The notes: generated by a model from the sequence alone, not told the origin. 64,000 nucleotides of DNA from Shinella zoogloeoides (GCF_020883495.1 NZ_CP086610.1:186001-250000), one strand, 5' to 3'; counted from the stretch's first letter, positions 1 to 8,476 are shown. Numbers and translations: made by a program.

Positions 1-46
1 GGGCCCTTATCGATCCCGATAATCATCGATTATAGGGAGTAAAGTC

Positions 47-388
47 ATGTCATTCAGTCTGAACATTGAAAAAGCAAAACCCTACATGGTGGGTTTCGTT
101 CTTGGCCTCGTGGCTGCGCCGATCATCGCCTTCAATGCGGGATGGGTGTCGACCACCAGCGCGCGTACCGAGGCGGTCAAGACCGCCCGGGTAGAGACTC
201 TTGCTGGCATATGTTCTGCCACGGCCGGTCGCATCGCCACCGCCAGCAGCACCGATCTGGCAACCTATAAGGGATACGAAAACCGCACGAAGCGGGACGA
301 ACTCGTCGCTGCCGCAATGGCCGATATCCAGGTGCCAGCGGATCTTCTCAGCAAGGTCACCTTCGATTGTGGGCGCACCTTGTCCTGA
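47..388 (+). CDS. Small membrane-anchored protein of unknown function
   Basis: The 113-residue product has one hydrophobic segment near residues 13-35 and a polar remainder with two cysteines (one in CSATAG near the middle, one close to the C-terminus). It is probably inner-membrane anchored with the bulk in the periplasm. A ribosome-binding site (GGGAGT) sits about 7 bases before the ATG. I recognise no domain. It stands alone at the window edge, so any upstream partner is not visible. Translation is convincing from start signal and composition; function is unknown. Confidence 0.7.
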   Translation: MSFSLNIEKAKPYMVGFVLGLVAAPIIAFNAGWVSTTSARTEAVKTARVETLAGICSATAGRIATASSTDLATYKGYENRTKRDELVAAAMADIQVPADLLSKVTFDCGRTLS

Positions 389-517
389 CAAGCACTGAAT
401 TCACAAGATGCGAAGCCGGAGGCCTTTTCGCCTTCGGCTTTCGGTTTGACAAAATTCTGAGTATTCAAGCCGGCAGCCGCTCCTGTCGAGCATCTACGAC
501 CAGCATGCCTCCGATTA

Positions 518-712
518 CTAGTTTCGCTTCGGCAATGGCGCAGGACTGGCCATCTCTTTAATCAGGCGGAGCGCGCGCAACTTCTCGGTCTTCTTCTCGC
601 GCGCTGTCGTCTCCTGGTCGATGATCCTCCAGGCGACCAAGTTGGTCTCCGACGCCTTTTTGTCCGCAGTGGTCTTTGTCGGCTTGAAAAACCGTTCGCT
701 ATTCGCTGTCAT
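518..712 (-). CDS. Short basic protein, paralogue of the protein at 16512-16712
   Basis: This 64-residue protein is rich in Lys, Glu and Ala and contains FFKPTK near the N-terminus, TAREKKTEKLRALR in the middle and a PAPLPKR tail. The gene at 16512-16712 encodes a clearly related protein with the same three blocks in the same order. The start is supported by GAAGGAG just upstream of the ATG. It is probably cytosolic and helical. No function is assigned. Having two copies on either side of the accessory region is the notable point. Confidence 0.7.
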   Translation of the reverse strand: MTANSERFFKPTKTTADKKASETNLVAWRIIDQETTAREKKTEKLRALRLIKEMASPAPLPKRN

Positions 713-767
713 CCGTCAACTCCTTCACCCGCAACGACTGATCGTCATCCAGGCGTCCGCTTATCTG

Positions 768-1016
768 TCACGACTGTGATGCGACCACGAAGTCGATGGC
801 GTCCCGAACCGTCAGGAATTCCTCGGCCGGCTCGTCAGGAATGGCGATGCCAAACTCGTCTTCAATGAGCATCACGATTTGGACCACCTCCAAGGAATCA
901 GCGCCCAGGTCATCGACAATTGAAGCGTCATCGACGACCTTCGATTTCTCGACGGCCAACTGTCCGATGATGATGTCTTTCACACGCTCGGCAATATCGG
1001 CTCTTCCGTCTTCCAT
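768..1016 (-). CDS. Acyl carrier protein (divergent paralogue)
   Basis: The 82-residue acidic protein has the acyl carrier protein fold signature: a [13 protein letters not shown] motif whose Ser is the phosphopantetheine attachment site, followed by an [11 protein letters not shown] helix. Length matches AcpP. The reading frame stays open further upstream, but the ATG at 1016 is preferred because the family begins here. No fatty-acid or lipid-A synthesis genes are next to it, and it lies in an IS-rich segment. It is therefore probably an accessory copy serving a specialised acylation rather than housekeeping AcpP. Ser and surrounding residues are intact. Confidence 0.88.
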   Translation of the reverse strand: MEDGRADIAERVKDIIIGQLAVEKSKVVDDASIVDDLGADSLEVVQIVMLIEDEFGIAIPDEPAEEFLTVRDAIDFVVASQS

Positions 1017-1041
1017 GGCGATGTGTCCTGATGAAGAATAA

Positions 1042-1176
1042 TTACTGGGACGCTGCCGGCTGACGCGACTGGGAGGGATGAAGGCGATCATAGCGGCTCT
1101 GGTCCGGACGGTAGGACCAAACAAAACCAACCGCCAAAACCAAGACGACAAGAATCGCCGTCAGACGATTGGGCAT
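1042..1176 (-). CDS. Possible 44-residue single-span membrane peptide
   Basis: An ATG at 1176 opens a 44-residue frame with one strong hydrophobic segment (about residues 6-23) followed by a short polar, Arg/Ser/Gln-rich tail. It lies immediately upstream of the acyl carrier protein on the same strand, 25 bases away. Small size and lack of a recognisable family make it doubtful. The hydrophobic segment is the only positive evidence. Confidence 0.3.
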   Translation of the reverse strand: MPNRLTAILVVLVLAVGFVWSYRPDQSRYDRLHPSQSRQPAASQ

Positions 1177-1303
1177 CGTGGCCACGCGGCGGTGGAACCG
1201 CCCTCGTTTTCCCAAACCTCGACGCCGGCGCGCTGTTCTTGCGCGCGCGCTTTGCGGGATAGAGGATAGTTTCCGGCATCGATCGTCGCCGACTTGATCA
1301 ATC

Positions 1304-1325
1304 GTGAGCGCGACGAACACCCCAC
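1304..1325 (+). repeat. Left terminal inverted repeat of the IS66 element
   Basis: The 22 bases beginning GTGAGCGCGACGAA match the reverse complement of 4430-4451 at 19 positions. They begin with the GTNAGCG typical of IS66-family ends. Confidence 0.75.
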
Positions 1326-1384
1326 CTTTCCTTTTGCGATCGCGGCCGCGAGAACAGCTCCTTCACCGATAGGAGCGGAACGGG

Positions 1385-1855
1385 ATGGTCGAAGATCGCG
1401 CTGATGCCATGCTTGAAGCCATGGATGAAGGCATGCATGAAGCCAGGCATGAGGGAAAGTATCGTCGGATCGAGGTGATCACGGGTCGACGCCAGCGGCG
1501 GAATTGGACCGACGAGGAGAAGGCGCGGATCCTTGCCGAAAGTGCAGAACCTGACGTGAACATCTCGGCGATCGCCCGGCGCTGGGGCGTCAATCGCGGT
1601 CTGCTGAACGTCTGGCGGCGCGAAGCCGGGCTGACCTCTCGACGATCCGCGCAAGCCGGCGCACAGCAGGCCATGTTCGTGCCGGTGACGGTGGTTGGCG
1701 ATAGAACGTCTTGCGAGAACTCGCCGTCGGATGTCGCCCATGACGCCGCGGGGCGTATTGAGATCGAGATTGCTGGCGCGCGTATGACCGTGATCGGCTC
1801 GGTGGCGCCCGAATTGGCGCAGGCGATCGTGGCAACGTTGCGAGCACGCCGGTGA
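1385..1855 (+). CDS. tnpA: IS66 TnpA, helix-turn-helix accessory protein
   Basis: The 156-residue protein has the IS66 Orf1 / transposase_8-type helix-turn-helix: RRNWTDEEKARILAES followed by ISAIARRWGVNRGLLNVWRR around residues 39-85. The C-terminal half is variable, as usual in this family. It is needed for transposition together with TnpB and TnpC. Its stop overlaps the GTG start of tnpB by four bases (GTGA), consistent with translational coupling. The N-terminal 30 residues are Met/Glu/His-rich and may be untranslated if a later start is used. Confidence 0.85.
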   Translation: MVEDRADAMLEAMDEGMHEARHEGKYRRIEVITGRRQRRNWTDEEKARILAESAEPDVNISAIARRWGVNRGLLNVWRREAGLTSRRSAQAGAQQAMFVPVTVVGDRTSCENSPSDVAHDAAGRIEIEIAGARMTVIGSVAPELAQAIVATLRARR

Positions 1856-2208
1856 TTGGACTTTCGCCTGGTGGAGTGAAGATCATGGTGGCGACGCAGC
1901 CGGTCGACTTCCGGCGCGGCATGAATGGGCTTGTTGCGCTGGTGGCGTCAGCGCTTGCAGCTGATCCCTACTGTGGTGACGTGTTCGTGTTCCGCGCCAA
2001 GCGTCTCGATCGCCTGCGCTGCATTTATTGGGACGGATCAGGCATGATCCTGGCGACGAAATGGCTGGAGGCTGGCACGTTCGTTTGGCCACCGATCCGT
2101 GATGGCGCGATGCAGATGAGTAGCCAGGAGTTCTCCCTTTTGCTGGCCGGTATCGACTGGACGCGGGTCAGGCGAAACACCGTAAAGCGGCCAACGAAAG
2201 CAGGCTGA
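1852..2208 (+). CDS. tnpB: IS66 TnpB (Orf2)
   Basis: This is a typical IS66 Orf2 protein of 118 residues. It has the conserved VATQPVDFRRGMNGL motif near the N-terminus, then DVFVFRAKRLDRLRCIYWDGSGM and an LEAGTFVWP block. The start is a GTG that overlaps the tnpA stop. It is an accessory protein essential for IS66 transposition, with unknown biochemistry. Full length, no frameshift. Confidence 0.92.
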   Translation: MIGLSPGGVKIMVATQPVDFRRGMNGLVALVASALAADPYCGDVFVFRAKRLDRLRCIYWDGSGMILATKWLEAGTFVWPPIRDGAMQMSSQEFSLLLAGIDWTRVRRNTVKRPTKAG

Positions 2209-2256
2209 TCCTATTGGATTTGCTTGAAGATTCAGGGTCATGTGCTAGGGTCTGCC

Positions 2257-3831
2257 ATGCCGCTTCGACCCGACCCTTTACCTCAGGATGCCGCGCAATT
2301 GAGCCGAATCATTCTCTCGCTCGATGCAGAGAATGCCGACCTCAAGGCGCGCGTTGCCTTCCTGGAGCGGCAGCTCTTTGGGCCGAAATCGGAGAAGATG
2401 ACGGCGATCGACCCGAAGCAGGCGACGCTTGAGCTTGGCGATCTCAGCGACATTCCCGCGGCGGCCAATGACGATGTTGCACCCGTGGCTGACGGCCGAA
2501 AGCAGGAGCGGCGATCGCCGGCGCGCAACATCGGCCGGTTACCCAGGCATCTCCCACGGTATGAAGAGCTCATCGAGCCGGAGAGCAAGATTTGCCCGTG
2601 CTGCTCGTTCGAGCTGCATTGCATCGGCACGGACGTCAGTGAGGCGCTCGACATCGTGCCGGCGGTTGTCCGGGTGAAGCGGACGATCCGGCCGCGCTAC
2701 GCATGCCGGGCCTGCGAGAGTGCCATTGTGCAAGCGCCAGCGCCGGCGCGTGTGATGGACGGCGGCATGGTGACCACGGCGTTTGCCGCCCATGTCGCCG
2801 TTTCGAAGTTCGCCTGGCATTTGCCGCTTCATCGCCAGGCGCAGATGCTTGCCTCCTGCGGCGTGATCATCGATCGCGGCACGCTCGGGGCCTGGGTGAC
2901 GCGGGTCGCCTGGTGGCTTGAGCTTCTCTATGACGCGCTGCTTGCCTTCATCCGCTCCCAGCCAAGGGTGTTCTGTGATGAGACGCCGCTCCCGCGGCTT
3001 GATCCGGGGCGTAAGCGAACCAAGGTCTGCCAACTTTGGGCGCAGGCGGTCGACGATCGGCCATGGAATGGTCCGGCGCCGCCGGCGGTGGCCTATACTT
3101 TTGCCGAAAGCCGCAGCGCGCGCGAGGTCGAGGGGCAATTGTCGTCGTTTGCCGGCGTGCTCCAGGTCGATGGGTACCAAGCCTATAAAACCTTGGCCAA
3201 GCGCCGGGGGAGGAGCAATGTCGCTCCCATGCGGCTGGCCTTCTGCCTTGCCCATGCCCGACGCAAGTTCGTCGAAATCGTCAAGATGACCGGGTCTGCT
3301 GAGGCCCTGTCGATCCTTGCCAGGATTGCCGAGCTCTATCGGATCGAAGCGAAACTGCGCGGCGAAAATGCCGATACCCGGCTCACGGTGCGGCGTCGCG
3401 AGGCAGCGCCCATCATGAGCGAACTGAAGGCCCAGCTCACCGAACTGAGCGACGAGGTGTCGTCGAAATCGGCGCTTGGCAAGGCCGTCACCTACACGCT
3501 CAACCACTGGAACGGACTGGCAGCCTTCCTGGAGGATGGCCGGATCGAAGTGGACTCCAATGTGGTCGAGCGTTCGATGAAATCGGTGGCTCTGACGAGG
3601 AAGAACTCGTTGTTCGTGGGCAGCGAACGCGGTGGCAAGACGTTCGCGGTCCTCGCATCGCTCGTCAACACGGCAAAGCTCAATAGTGTAGACCCCGAAG
3701 CTTGGCTTGCCGACGTGCTCGAGCGCATCATCTCCGGCAAGGTGACCGCGAACCAGATGGATACGCTCTTTCCATGGACCTGGAAGGCCAACCGCGAGAG
3801 CATTGCAGATCAGGAGCGACGGGCGGCATGA
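2257..3831 (+). CDS. tnpC: IS66 TnpC transposase
   Basis: This is the main DDE-type transposase, about 524 residues. In order it has an N-terminal coiled coil (LDAENADLKARVAFLERQLFG), a zinc-finger segment with CPCC and CRAC pairs, the IS66 catalytic domain beginning around FCDETPLPRLDPG, and the C-terminal block DSNVVERSMKSVALTRKNS. The frame is open upstream to 2224, but the ATG at 2257 has an AGGG and fits the family N-terminus better. The stop overlaps the next gene's ATG (ATGA). It appears intact. Confidence 0.92.
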   Translation: MPLRPDPLPQDAAQLSRIILSLDAENADLKARVAFLERQLFGPKSEKMTAIDPKQATLELGDLSDIPAAANDDVAPVADGRKQERRSPARNIGRLPRHLPRYEELIEPESKICPCCSFELHCIGTDVSEALDIVPAVVRVKRTIRPRYACRACESAIVQAPAPARVMDGGMVTTAFAAHVAVSKFAWHLPLHRQAQMLASCGVIIDRGTLGAWVTRVAWWLELLYDALLAFIRSQPRVFCDETPLPRLDPGRKRTKVCQLWAQAVDDRPWNGPAPPAVAYTFAESRSAREVEGQLSSFAGVLQVDGYQAYKTLAKRRGRSNVAPMRLAFCLAHARRKFVEIVKMTGSAEALSILARIAELYRIEAKLRGENADTRLTVRRREAAPIMSELKAQLTELSDEVSSKSALGKAVTYTLNHWNGLAAFLEDGRIEVDSNVVERSMKSVALTRKNSLFVGSERGGKTFAVLASLVNTAKLNSVDPEAWLADVLERIISGKVTANQMDTLFPWTWKANRESIADQERRAA

Positions 3832-4391
3832 CACAGAACAGCCAAGGGGCTACGGCACGACCGAAGCTCGATGACGAGGCGTTCGAGGCGTTTATCAGGG
3901 CACGCCGTCCAGTCTCGCCGATCTGGTCGATGAGCGGCCTCGACGGCTATCTCACGGCTCTCATCATCGGCCCGAGGTTTATCGACCCGCGTCAGTGGAT
4001 CCCGGAGCTGACTGGCCCGGATGCCCTGAACCTGCCAATGGAAACAACCGAGCATCGAGCCGTCCAGACCATCGTTGCGGAATACAACCGGATATCGGCA
4101 AGCCTCGCCGAAACGCCGAAAGATCATCGGCCCAGGTTCACCAAGATCGATGATCAAACCTTTGATCCCTTCGCTTGGGACCTCTGCTTTCTATTGGGAA
4201 CAAGGTACGCGCCCAAGCTTTGGCAGCCCGTCCTTGGAGGTCATGCCGTCACTGGGGATATCGTCGCGCCCATCCGCAAGCTCGGCGAGGCAAAACGGAA
4301 CGCGACCCGTCAGGATGCCGTTGCCGTCGCCGAAGCGCTCGTCAAGATCCGAGCCTATTTTATGCCGAAGCGGGCAAAGCAAAAGTTCTGA
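3828..4391 (+). CDS. UPF0149/YecA-like passenger protein inside the IS66 element
   Basis: The 187-residue protein contains the UPF0149-like segment ARRPVSPIWSMSGLDGYLTALI and a FDPFAWDLCFLLGTRYA block. The ATG overlaps the tnpC stop, so it is translationally coupled to the transposase. It lies upstream of the right inverted repeat at 4430-4451, so it travels with the element. It lacks an evident SEC-C zinc motif at the C-terminus, which many YecA proteins have. Function within transposition is unknown; a passenger or regulatory role is inference. Confidence 0.75.
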   Translation: MTQNSQGATARPKLDDEAFEAFIRARRPVSPIWSMSGLDGYLTALIIGPRFIDPRQWIPELTGPDALNLPMETTEHRAVQTIVAEYNRISASLAETPKDHRPRFTKIDDQTFDPFAWDLCFLLGTRYAPKLWQPVLGGHAVTGDIVAPIRKLGEAKRNATRQDAVAVAEALVKIRAYFMPKRAKQKF

Positions 4392-4429
4392 CCGACAGCC
4401 GGAAGCCTATTCAGTCAATCACGGAAGCC

Positions 4430-4451
4430 GTGGGCTCTTCGTTGCGCTCAC
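4430..4451 (-). repeat. Right terminal inverted repeat of the IS66 element
   Basis: Read on the minus strand from 4451, this begins GTGAGCGCAACGAA and mirrors 1304-1325 with three mismatches in 22. It marks the abrupt junction with the IS3-family remnant. Confidence 0.75.
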
Positions 4452-5218
4452 GCAGCGTCTACTATCTGCCTCGTCCGGTGTCTGACGGCGATCTGGCCCT
4501 TATGCGCCGGATTGACGAATTGCATCTCGACTACCCCTTTGCCGGAAGTCGGATGTTGCAAGGGCTCTTGAGAGGAGAAGGTCTGGAGACCGGGCGGCGA
4601 CACGTCGCCACGCTGATGAAGAAGATGGGCATCGAGGCGATCTACCGCCGCCCGAACACCTCGAAACCAGCGCCAGGGCACAAAATTTATCCCTACCTCC
4701 TACGAAAGCTGGCAGTCACCCGGCCCAATCAGGTCTGGGCAATGGACCTGACCTACATCCCCATGGCGCGGGGATTTGTCTATCTGTGCGCCGTCGTGGA
4801 CTGGTTCAGCCGGAAGGTCTTGTCATGGCGGTTGTCGATCACGATGGAAGCAGCCTTCTGCATCGAGGCGGTGGAGGAGGCACTTGCCCGTCATGGCAGG
4901 CCGGAAATCTTCAATACCGACCAGGGATCGCAGTTCACCTCCATCGACTTCACCGCCGTGCTGAAGAGGTCACAGATCGCCATCTCGATGGATGGCAAGG
5001 GTGCGTGGCGAGACAATGTCTTCGTCGAGCGGCTCTGGCGTTCGATCAAATACGAGGAAGTCTACCTCCATGCCTACAAGACTGTGTCCGAGGCACGCGC
5101 TGGCATCGGCCGATATCTGAACTTCTACAACACCAGACGCCCACATTCATCCCTTGACCGGCGGACGCCGGATCAGGCCTACTTCAACGCGCTGACACCA
5201 ATGATGGTGGCGGCATAA
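4452..5218 (+). pseudogene. IS3-family transposase OrfB, 5'-truncated
   Basis: The recognisable part starts at SVYYLPRP and continues through the IS3 OrfB HTH_21-like segment (RRIDELHLDYPFAGSRML) and the integrase core. The three catalytic acidic residues are present: D in VWAMDLTYIP, D in FNTDQGSQF and E in DNVFVERLWRS. The natural N-terminus and orfA are gone, so the open frame that runs upstream into the IS66 element is an artefact of the fusion. It is probably not functional. Confidence 0.85.
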
Positions 5219-5280
5219 TCGAGGCGGAAATCCACTTAGCGAAACGCCCGAAGCTGTTCAGACAAACCGAGCCACCTCTC
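4452..5280 (+). mobile_element. Truncated IS3-family insertion sequence (right part only)
   Basis: Only most of orfB and the right end remain. The left part, including orfA and about the first 25 codons of orfB, is missing exactly at the IS66 right end. The right end, estimated within a few bases of 5275-5280, contains the stretch CTGTTCAGACAAACCGAGCC, which resembles the terminal repeat of rhizobial IS3 elements. It forms the artificial 3' end of the neighbouring polymerase gene. The exact right boundary cannot be fixed because the left partner repeat is gone. Confidence 0.7.
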
Positions 5281-7074
5281 GTCGAGATGACGGCGAGCTG
5301 CTCGAAACGATTTGAACAACTCACCGCTGGTAGCCGTTTCGATATCTTGGTCGCTGGCATTTGAGAGGAAGCCATCGGTTGTCACGCTGAAAACATCTAC
5401 ATGTTCGGCAAAGCCGTTGAGAATTTCGCCGAGGACCGCCCTTGTATATGACGTGATGAACGATGCGAAATATGGCTGTGTGATCTTGCTCGGCGGAAGC
5501 GCTTCCATTCCATCGTCTTGTAGGTTGTATACCCGCTTTTCGCGAAGGCCCTGTGCCGTCTTTCCGTAAGTGCTGTTTCCCACCTCTTTCCAGAACAGGT
5601 TGTCAAAAGTCCCCTTCGGATGCGCCATGCGCTTTTCGATGCTGGTTTTGATGAAGTCCCTGAAAGCCGGATGATGGCAATTGGTTGGGACGTGTACACC
5701 CTTACGGAATGTCAATCGTGCGCCGAGCTTCTTGGCCAGGTACAGCTCCGGCGCAGCGCATTTCGAGTTTCCTTTGCGAGGAAAGATAATCCCATTGGCC
5801 GTACGAACAGGCAGTGTCGGAAAGCGTACAGACTGCGGGAATTCAAAATCCACCGAGAAGAAGCTGAGATCGTGCGGCCCAACGTCGTCAAGGTCTATCA
5901 GATTGGTGATGTTATCCCAGTCAGGCATGCCGATTAATGACATTGCCGTCGTGTATGCCGAACTGAGGTCGTGATCCCGCCACTCACCTTCATCTGCAAT
6001 GCCGAAAATGAACTGTTCGTTCCGGCCGCCGTGATAGGTCTCCGTGATGAACGCCTCGTTGAAATATGCCTCCTCCTTCAGCGGCGTCACGATCTTGGTT
6101 TTGAAATAGCCGTCCTTCTTGCTGAAGATTTTCTCTTTGACGGTCTCGCGCCCCAGGATTTGGTTGCCGTCCAAACCTTTTTGTTGCCATCCCTGAAGCA
6201 GGAGTTTTGTCCCAAAGGAGGTTAAGGTTGCCGGCATTTTGAACGATGTGAAAAGCGTCTGACTCTGCTGAATGATACGCTCGGCAAAGCGGACGCACAC
6301 TTGAGCATCACGGATTGCATACTCGCGGAATTCGCTCCATCGCTCCCTACGAAAGCGCGCCATGTTCTCCTTGATTTCCTTGTCTTCCTGCGGGGTTTTG
6401 CCGAGTTGAATCTTTGGGAAGCCAAGAAGATCACCAATACCTGCCAGGGATTTCGCGTTGCTCGGTGCAAGCAGAATGGTATCGCGGACAACGACGTTGA
6501 ACTCTGCAATCGCTGTATCAGCCTCGCCAAACTTTACGGAAATTGCGCTGTCGATGCTGACGAATGTGCTTCTGACGTTGGAAGTCAGCCGCGCATTGTC
6601 CTTGAAGTCGCTGAATGCGGGAAAGTCAGCCCGGATAAAATGGCCGAGAAGGTAGATGGAATTCGGCAACTTCAGATCGGGGAATTTCTCGATCAGTGAG
6701 CCGATAGCAAAGCCCACAAATTCGCTGAAGGTTAAGCGTTGATCCTCATCGGGAATAATAATCCCGTCAGCTTCAGGTGTTTCAGCCTGTGCGTCTTTGG
6801 TGATCAGCTTGATTGAAAACTGGTAGGAAAGAAGCTCGTTTTTTGCACCCGCTTCAATGGTGCTCTCCAGTTCGTTGTCAGCTACCGACTGATATTCGGT
6901 GTCGAAACCGATGAGGAGATGAGCGTTTGGCTCTTTCTTTCGCCGCTGTTTTTTGCCGGCGACAGGAGGCTCAGAAATATTCTGGCTTTGAATGGTGACG
7001 GTCTTCTTCTTGCCGCCGTGATCGTCAGGCTCGATCTTGAAGGTGAATTCTTTCGCAAGCGTGGACTTATGCAT
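5236..7074 (-). pseudogene. Family B DNA polymerase (protein-primed / piPolB-like), 3'-truncated by an IS3 element
   Basis: The 612-residue open frame has the family B polymerase motifs in order. A 3'-5' exonuclease domain has FDTEY (D58, E60), GHFIRADF (D150) and YAIRD (Y252, D256). A YHGG motif (347-350) links the two domains. Motif A is DLSSAYTTAM (D369), motif B is KEVGNSTYG (K496), and a motif C-like element reads TTDG (D567). The canonical first Asp of motif C is Thr here. The last 12 or so residues are encoded by the end of an IS3 element, so the rest of the palm and the thumb are missing. The start has a good GGGAG site. A divergent tyrosine recombinase follows 143 bases away. The short spacing between motifs resembles the viral/organellar/plasmid group, which includes pipolin polymerases; subgroup is inference. 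Confidence 0.8.
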
Positions 7075-7095
7075 CTACTCCCTTTCTAGAGTTGA

Positions 7096-7127
7096 CCACA
7101 TCGAGGTGTGGGGAGCGACGATATAAT
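7096..7127 (+). promoter_or_regulatory. Possible promoter and operator between polymerase and recombinase
   Basis: The 143-base divergent spacer contains a perfect TATAAT at 7122-7127, about 90 bases before the recombinase ATG. Just upstream is the inverted repeat CCACATCGAGGTGTGG at 7096-7111. No well-spaced -35 hexamer is visible: the TTGACC at 7092 is 24 bases away. A repressor site overlapping a promoter is a reasonable guess only. Confidence 0.35.
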
Positions 7128-7217
7128 CCTAAAGGCGTCCTCATGCAAGTTCGCGTTGTGGCGTTGAGCAATGCCCTGTGTCGGCGGGACAATCCCGTTG
7201 TTGCGAAAAGGGAGCCT

Positions 7218-8306
7218 ATGTCACTTGTAAAGCGTGGAAATTCCAAATTCTGGTATGTGCAGTTCCAGATTGATCGTCAAACGATAGTCCGTTCGACAAA
7301 GACGACCGACCGCAAGGTTGCCGAACAGGTCGCGGCGAAGATTCGCGCTGATGTCCACGCTGAACTGCTGCTCGGCAAAAAGGAGCTTATCACGCTAGAG
7401 ACGGCGCTTCGTCGGTTTGCGAACACGAAGGCTGGAACCGCGAACTACCGCAATCTGAAAAGCCAGATCAGGATCATTCTGAGAACTATCGACTGCTCGA
7501 TTCCGCTGCCGAAGGTCAATTCCGACACGCTGGAACAGTTTCGGCAAAAGCGTTTGTCCCAGGGATGCGGGTCGCAGACGATCAAGCACGGAATGAACTG
7601 TTTGATGGGAGCGATCCGACTTGCTCGAAAAGACGGCTATCAATGTCCGTCAGTCGACGCCCCCTTGATTAGAACAGCAAATTCCAGAGTGCGGTATCTG
7701 AGCGTTGAGGAGGAACGACGCCTCCTGCGTGAGTTGGATCCGACGCGCGTGGCCAATGGTCTATCTGCTGAACCTGCCCGTCGAGCTGATCGCCAGAAAT
7801 GGATGCAGGACAATTATGATCTGGTGATCATGCTGATCGACACCGGCGCGCGCTATAGCGAAATCGCCAATATCGCTTGGAAGGATATCGATCTGAATGG
7901 CGGTGAAATACGTCTATGGCGCTCCAAGGTTCAAAACGAAAGCGTGATCTATATGACGGACCGGGTGGAAATAATCCTTCGCCGCCGCAGAAGGGAGAGC
8001 AACGGTCTGACCGTCTTTGCCAACAAGGCGGGGGAGAGGCGGGGATACTCGGCGATTGCCATCCGCAAGGCGTTCCGTCGCGCGGGCCTTGATGATTGTA
8101 CGATCCACACGCTTCGCCATACGCACGCAACGCGCCTTGTTCAAAACGGGCTGTCAATCCAAGAGGTCAAGGCCGTGCTCGGTCACACCGATATCCGAAC
8201 GACAATGCGATATGCCCATCTTGAGCAGACCGTTGTTACCCGCAAAGCGCGTGACATCGTGAATGCCCTCAACGCTGCCAATTTCTCTGCTGAAGGTAGA
8301 GCGTAA
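7218..8306 (+). CDS. Tyrosine recombinase / integrase
   Basis: The protein of 362 residues is a phage-type site-specific recombinase. The catalytic set is visible: R212 in TGARYSE, H297 and R300 in HTLRHTH, H323 in LGHTD and the nucleophile Y332 in MRYAHL. An N-terminal SAM-like core-binding domain spans about residues 60-150. The ATG at 7218 is chosen over the open frame from 7092 because AAGGGAG lies directly upstream. It is divergent from the polymerase gene, suggesting both belonged to one integrative element. No att repeat could be identified. It appears intact. Confidence 0.92.
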   Translation: MSLVKRGNSKFWYVQFQIDRQTIVRSTKTTDRKVAEQVAAKIRADVHAELLLGKKELITLETALRRFANTKAGTANYRNLKSQIRIILRTIDCSIPLPKVNSDTLEQFRQKRLSQGCGSQTIKHGMNCLMGAIRLARKDGYQCPSVDAPLIRTANSRVRYLSVEEERRLLRELDPTRVANGLSAEPARRADRQKWMQDNYDLVIMLIDTGARYSEIANIAWKDIDLNGGEIRLWRSKVQNESVIYMTDRVEIILRRRRRESNGLTVFANKAGERRGYSAIAIRKAFRRAGLDDCTIHTLRHTHATRLVQNGLSIQEVKAVLGHTDIRTTMRYAHLEQTVVTRKARDIVNALNAANFSAEGRA

Positions 8307-8476
8307 GCCTCTCAAGCTTATGGCCCAGCGTAAGAAGCCCCGGGAATTTGGGTGGTTCATTGTGCGGCCAAAAGCTCTGGTACGACTTCCTGAGTTTCCC
8401 ATCGTCTGGATGATAGGTATTCGCGCTTGGCATGCTTCTGTTGACGGTTTTTGCTTGAGACGTGAGGGCTTCGGTC

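Larger units (their letters stand above)
1304..4451 (+). mobile_element. IS66-family insertion sequence with passenger gene
   Basis: The element carries the three IS66 genes tnpA, tnpB and tnpC in order, plus a UPF0149 gene that lies inside the inverted repeats. The ends read GTGAGCGC and are inverted copies (19 of the first 22 positions identical), which fixes the length at about 3.15 kb. The flanking 8-mers differ (GATCAATC on the left, GCAGCGTC on the right), so the expected 8-bp target duplication is absent. The right end abuts a truncated IS3 transposase whose missing part is not on the left. This points to a deletion or recombination after insertion. Confidence 0.85.

Noticed and set aside
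4175..4451. Upstream part of the IS3 transposase frame inside the IS66 element
   Set aside because: It is in the wrong frame across the UPF0149 gene. Transposase similarity begins only after the IS66 right end.
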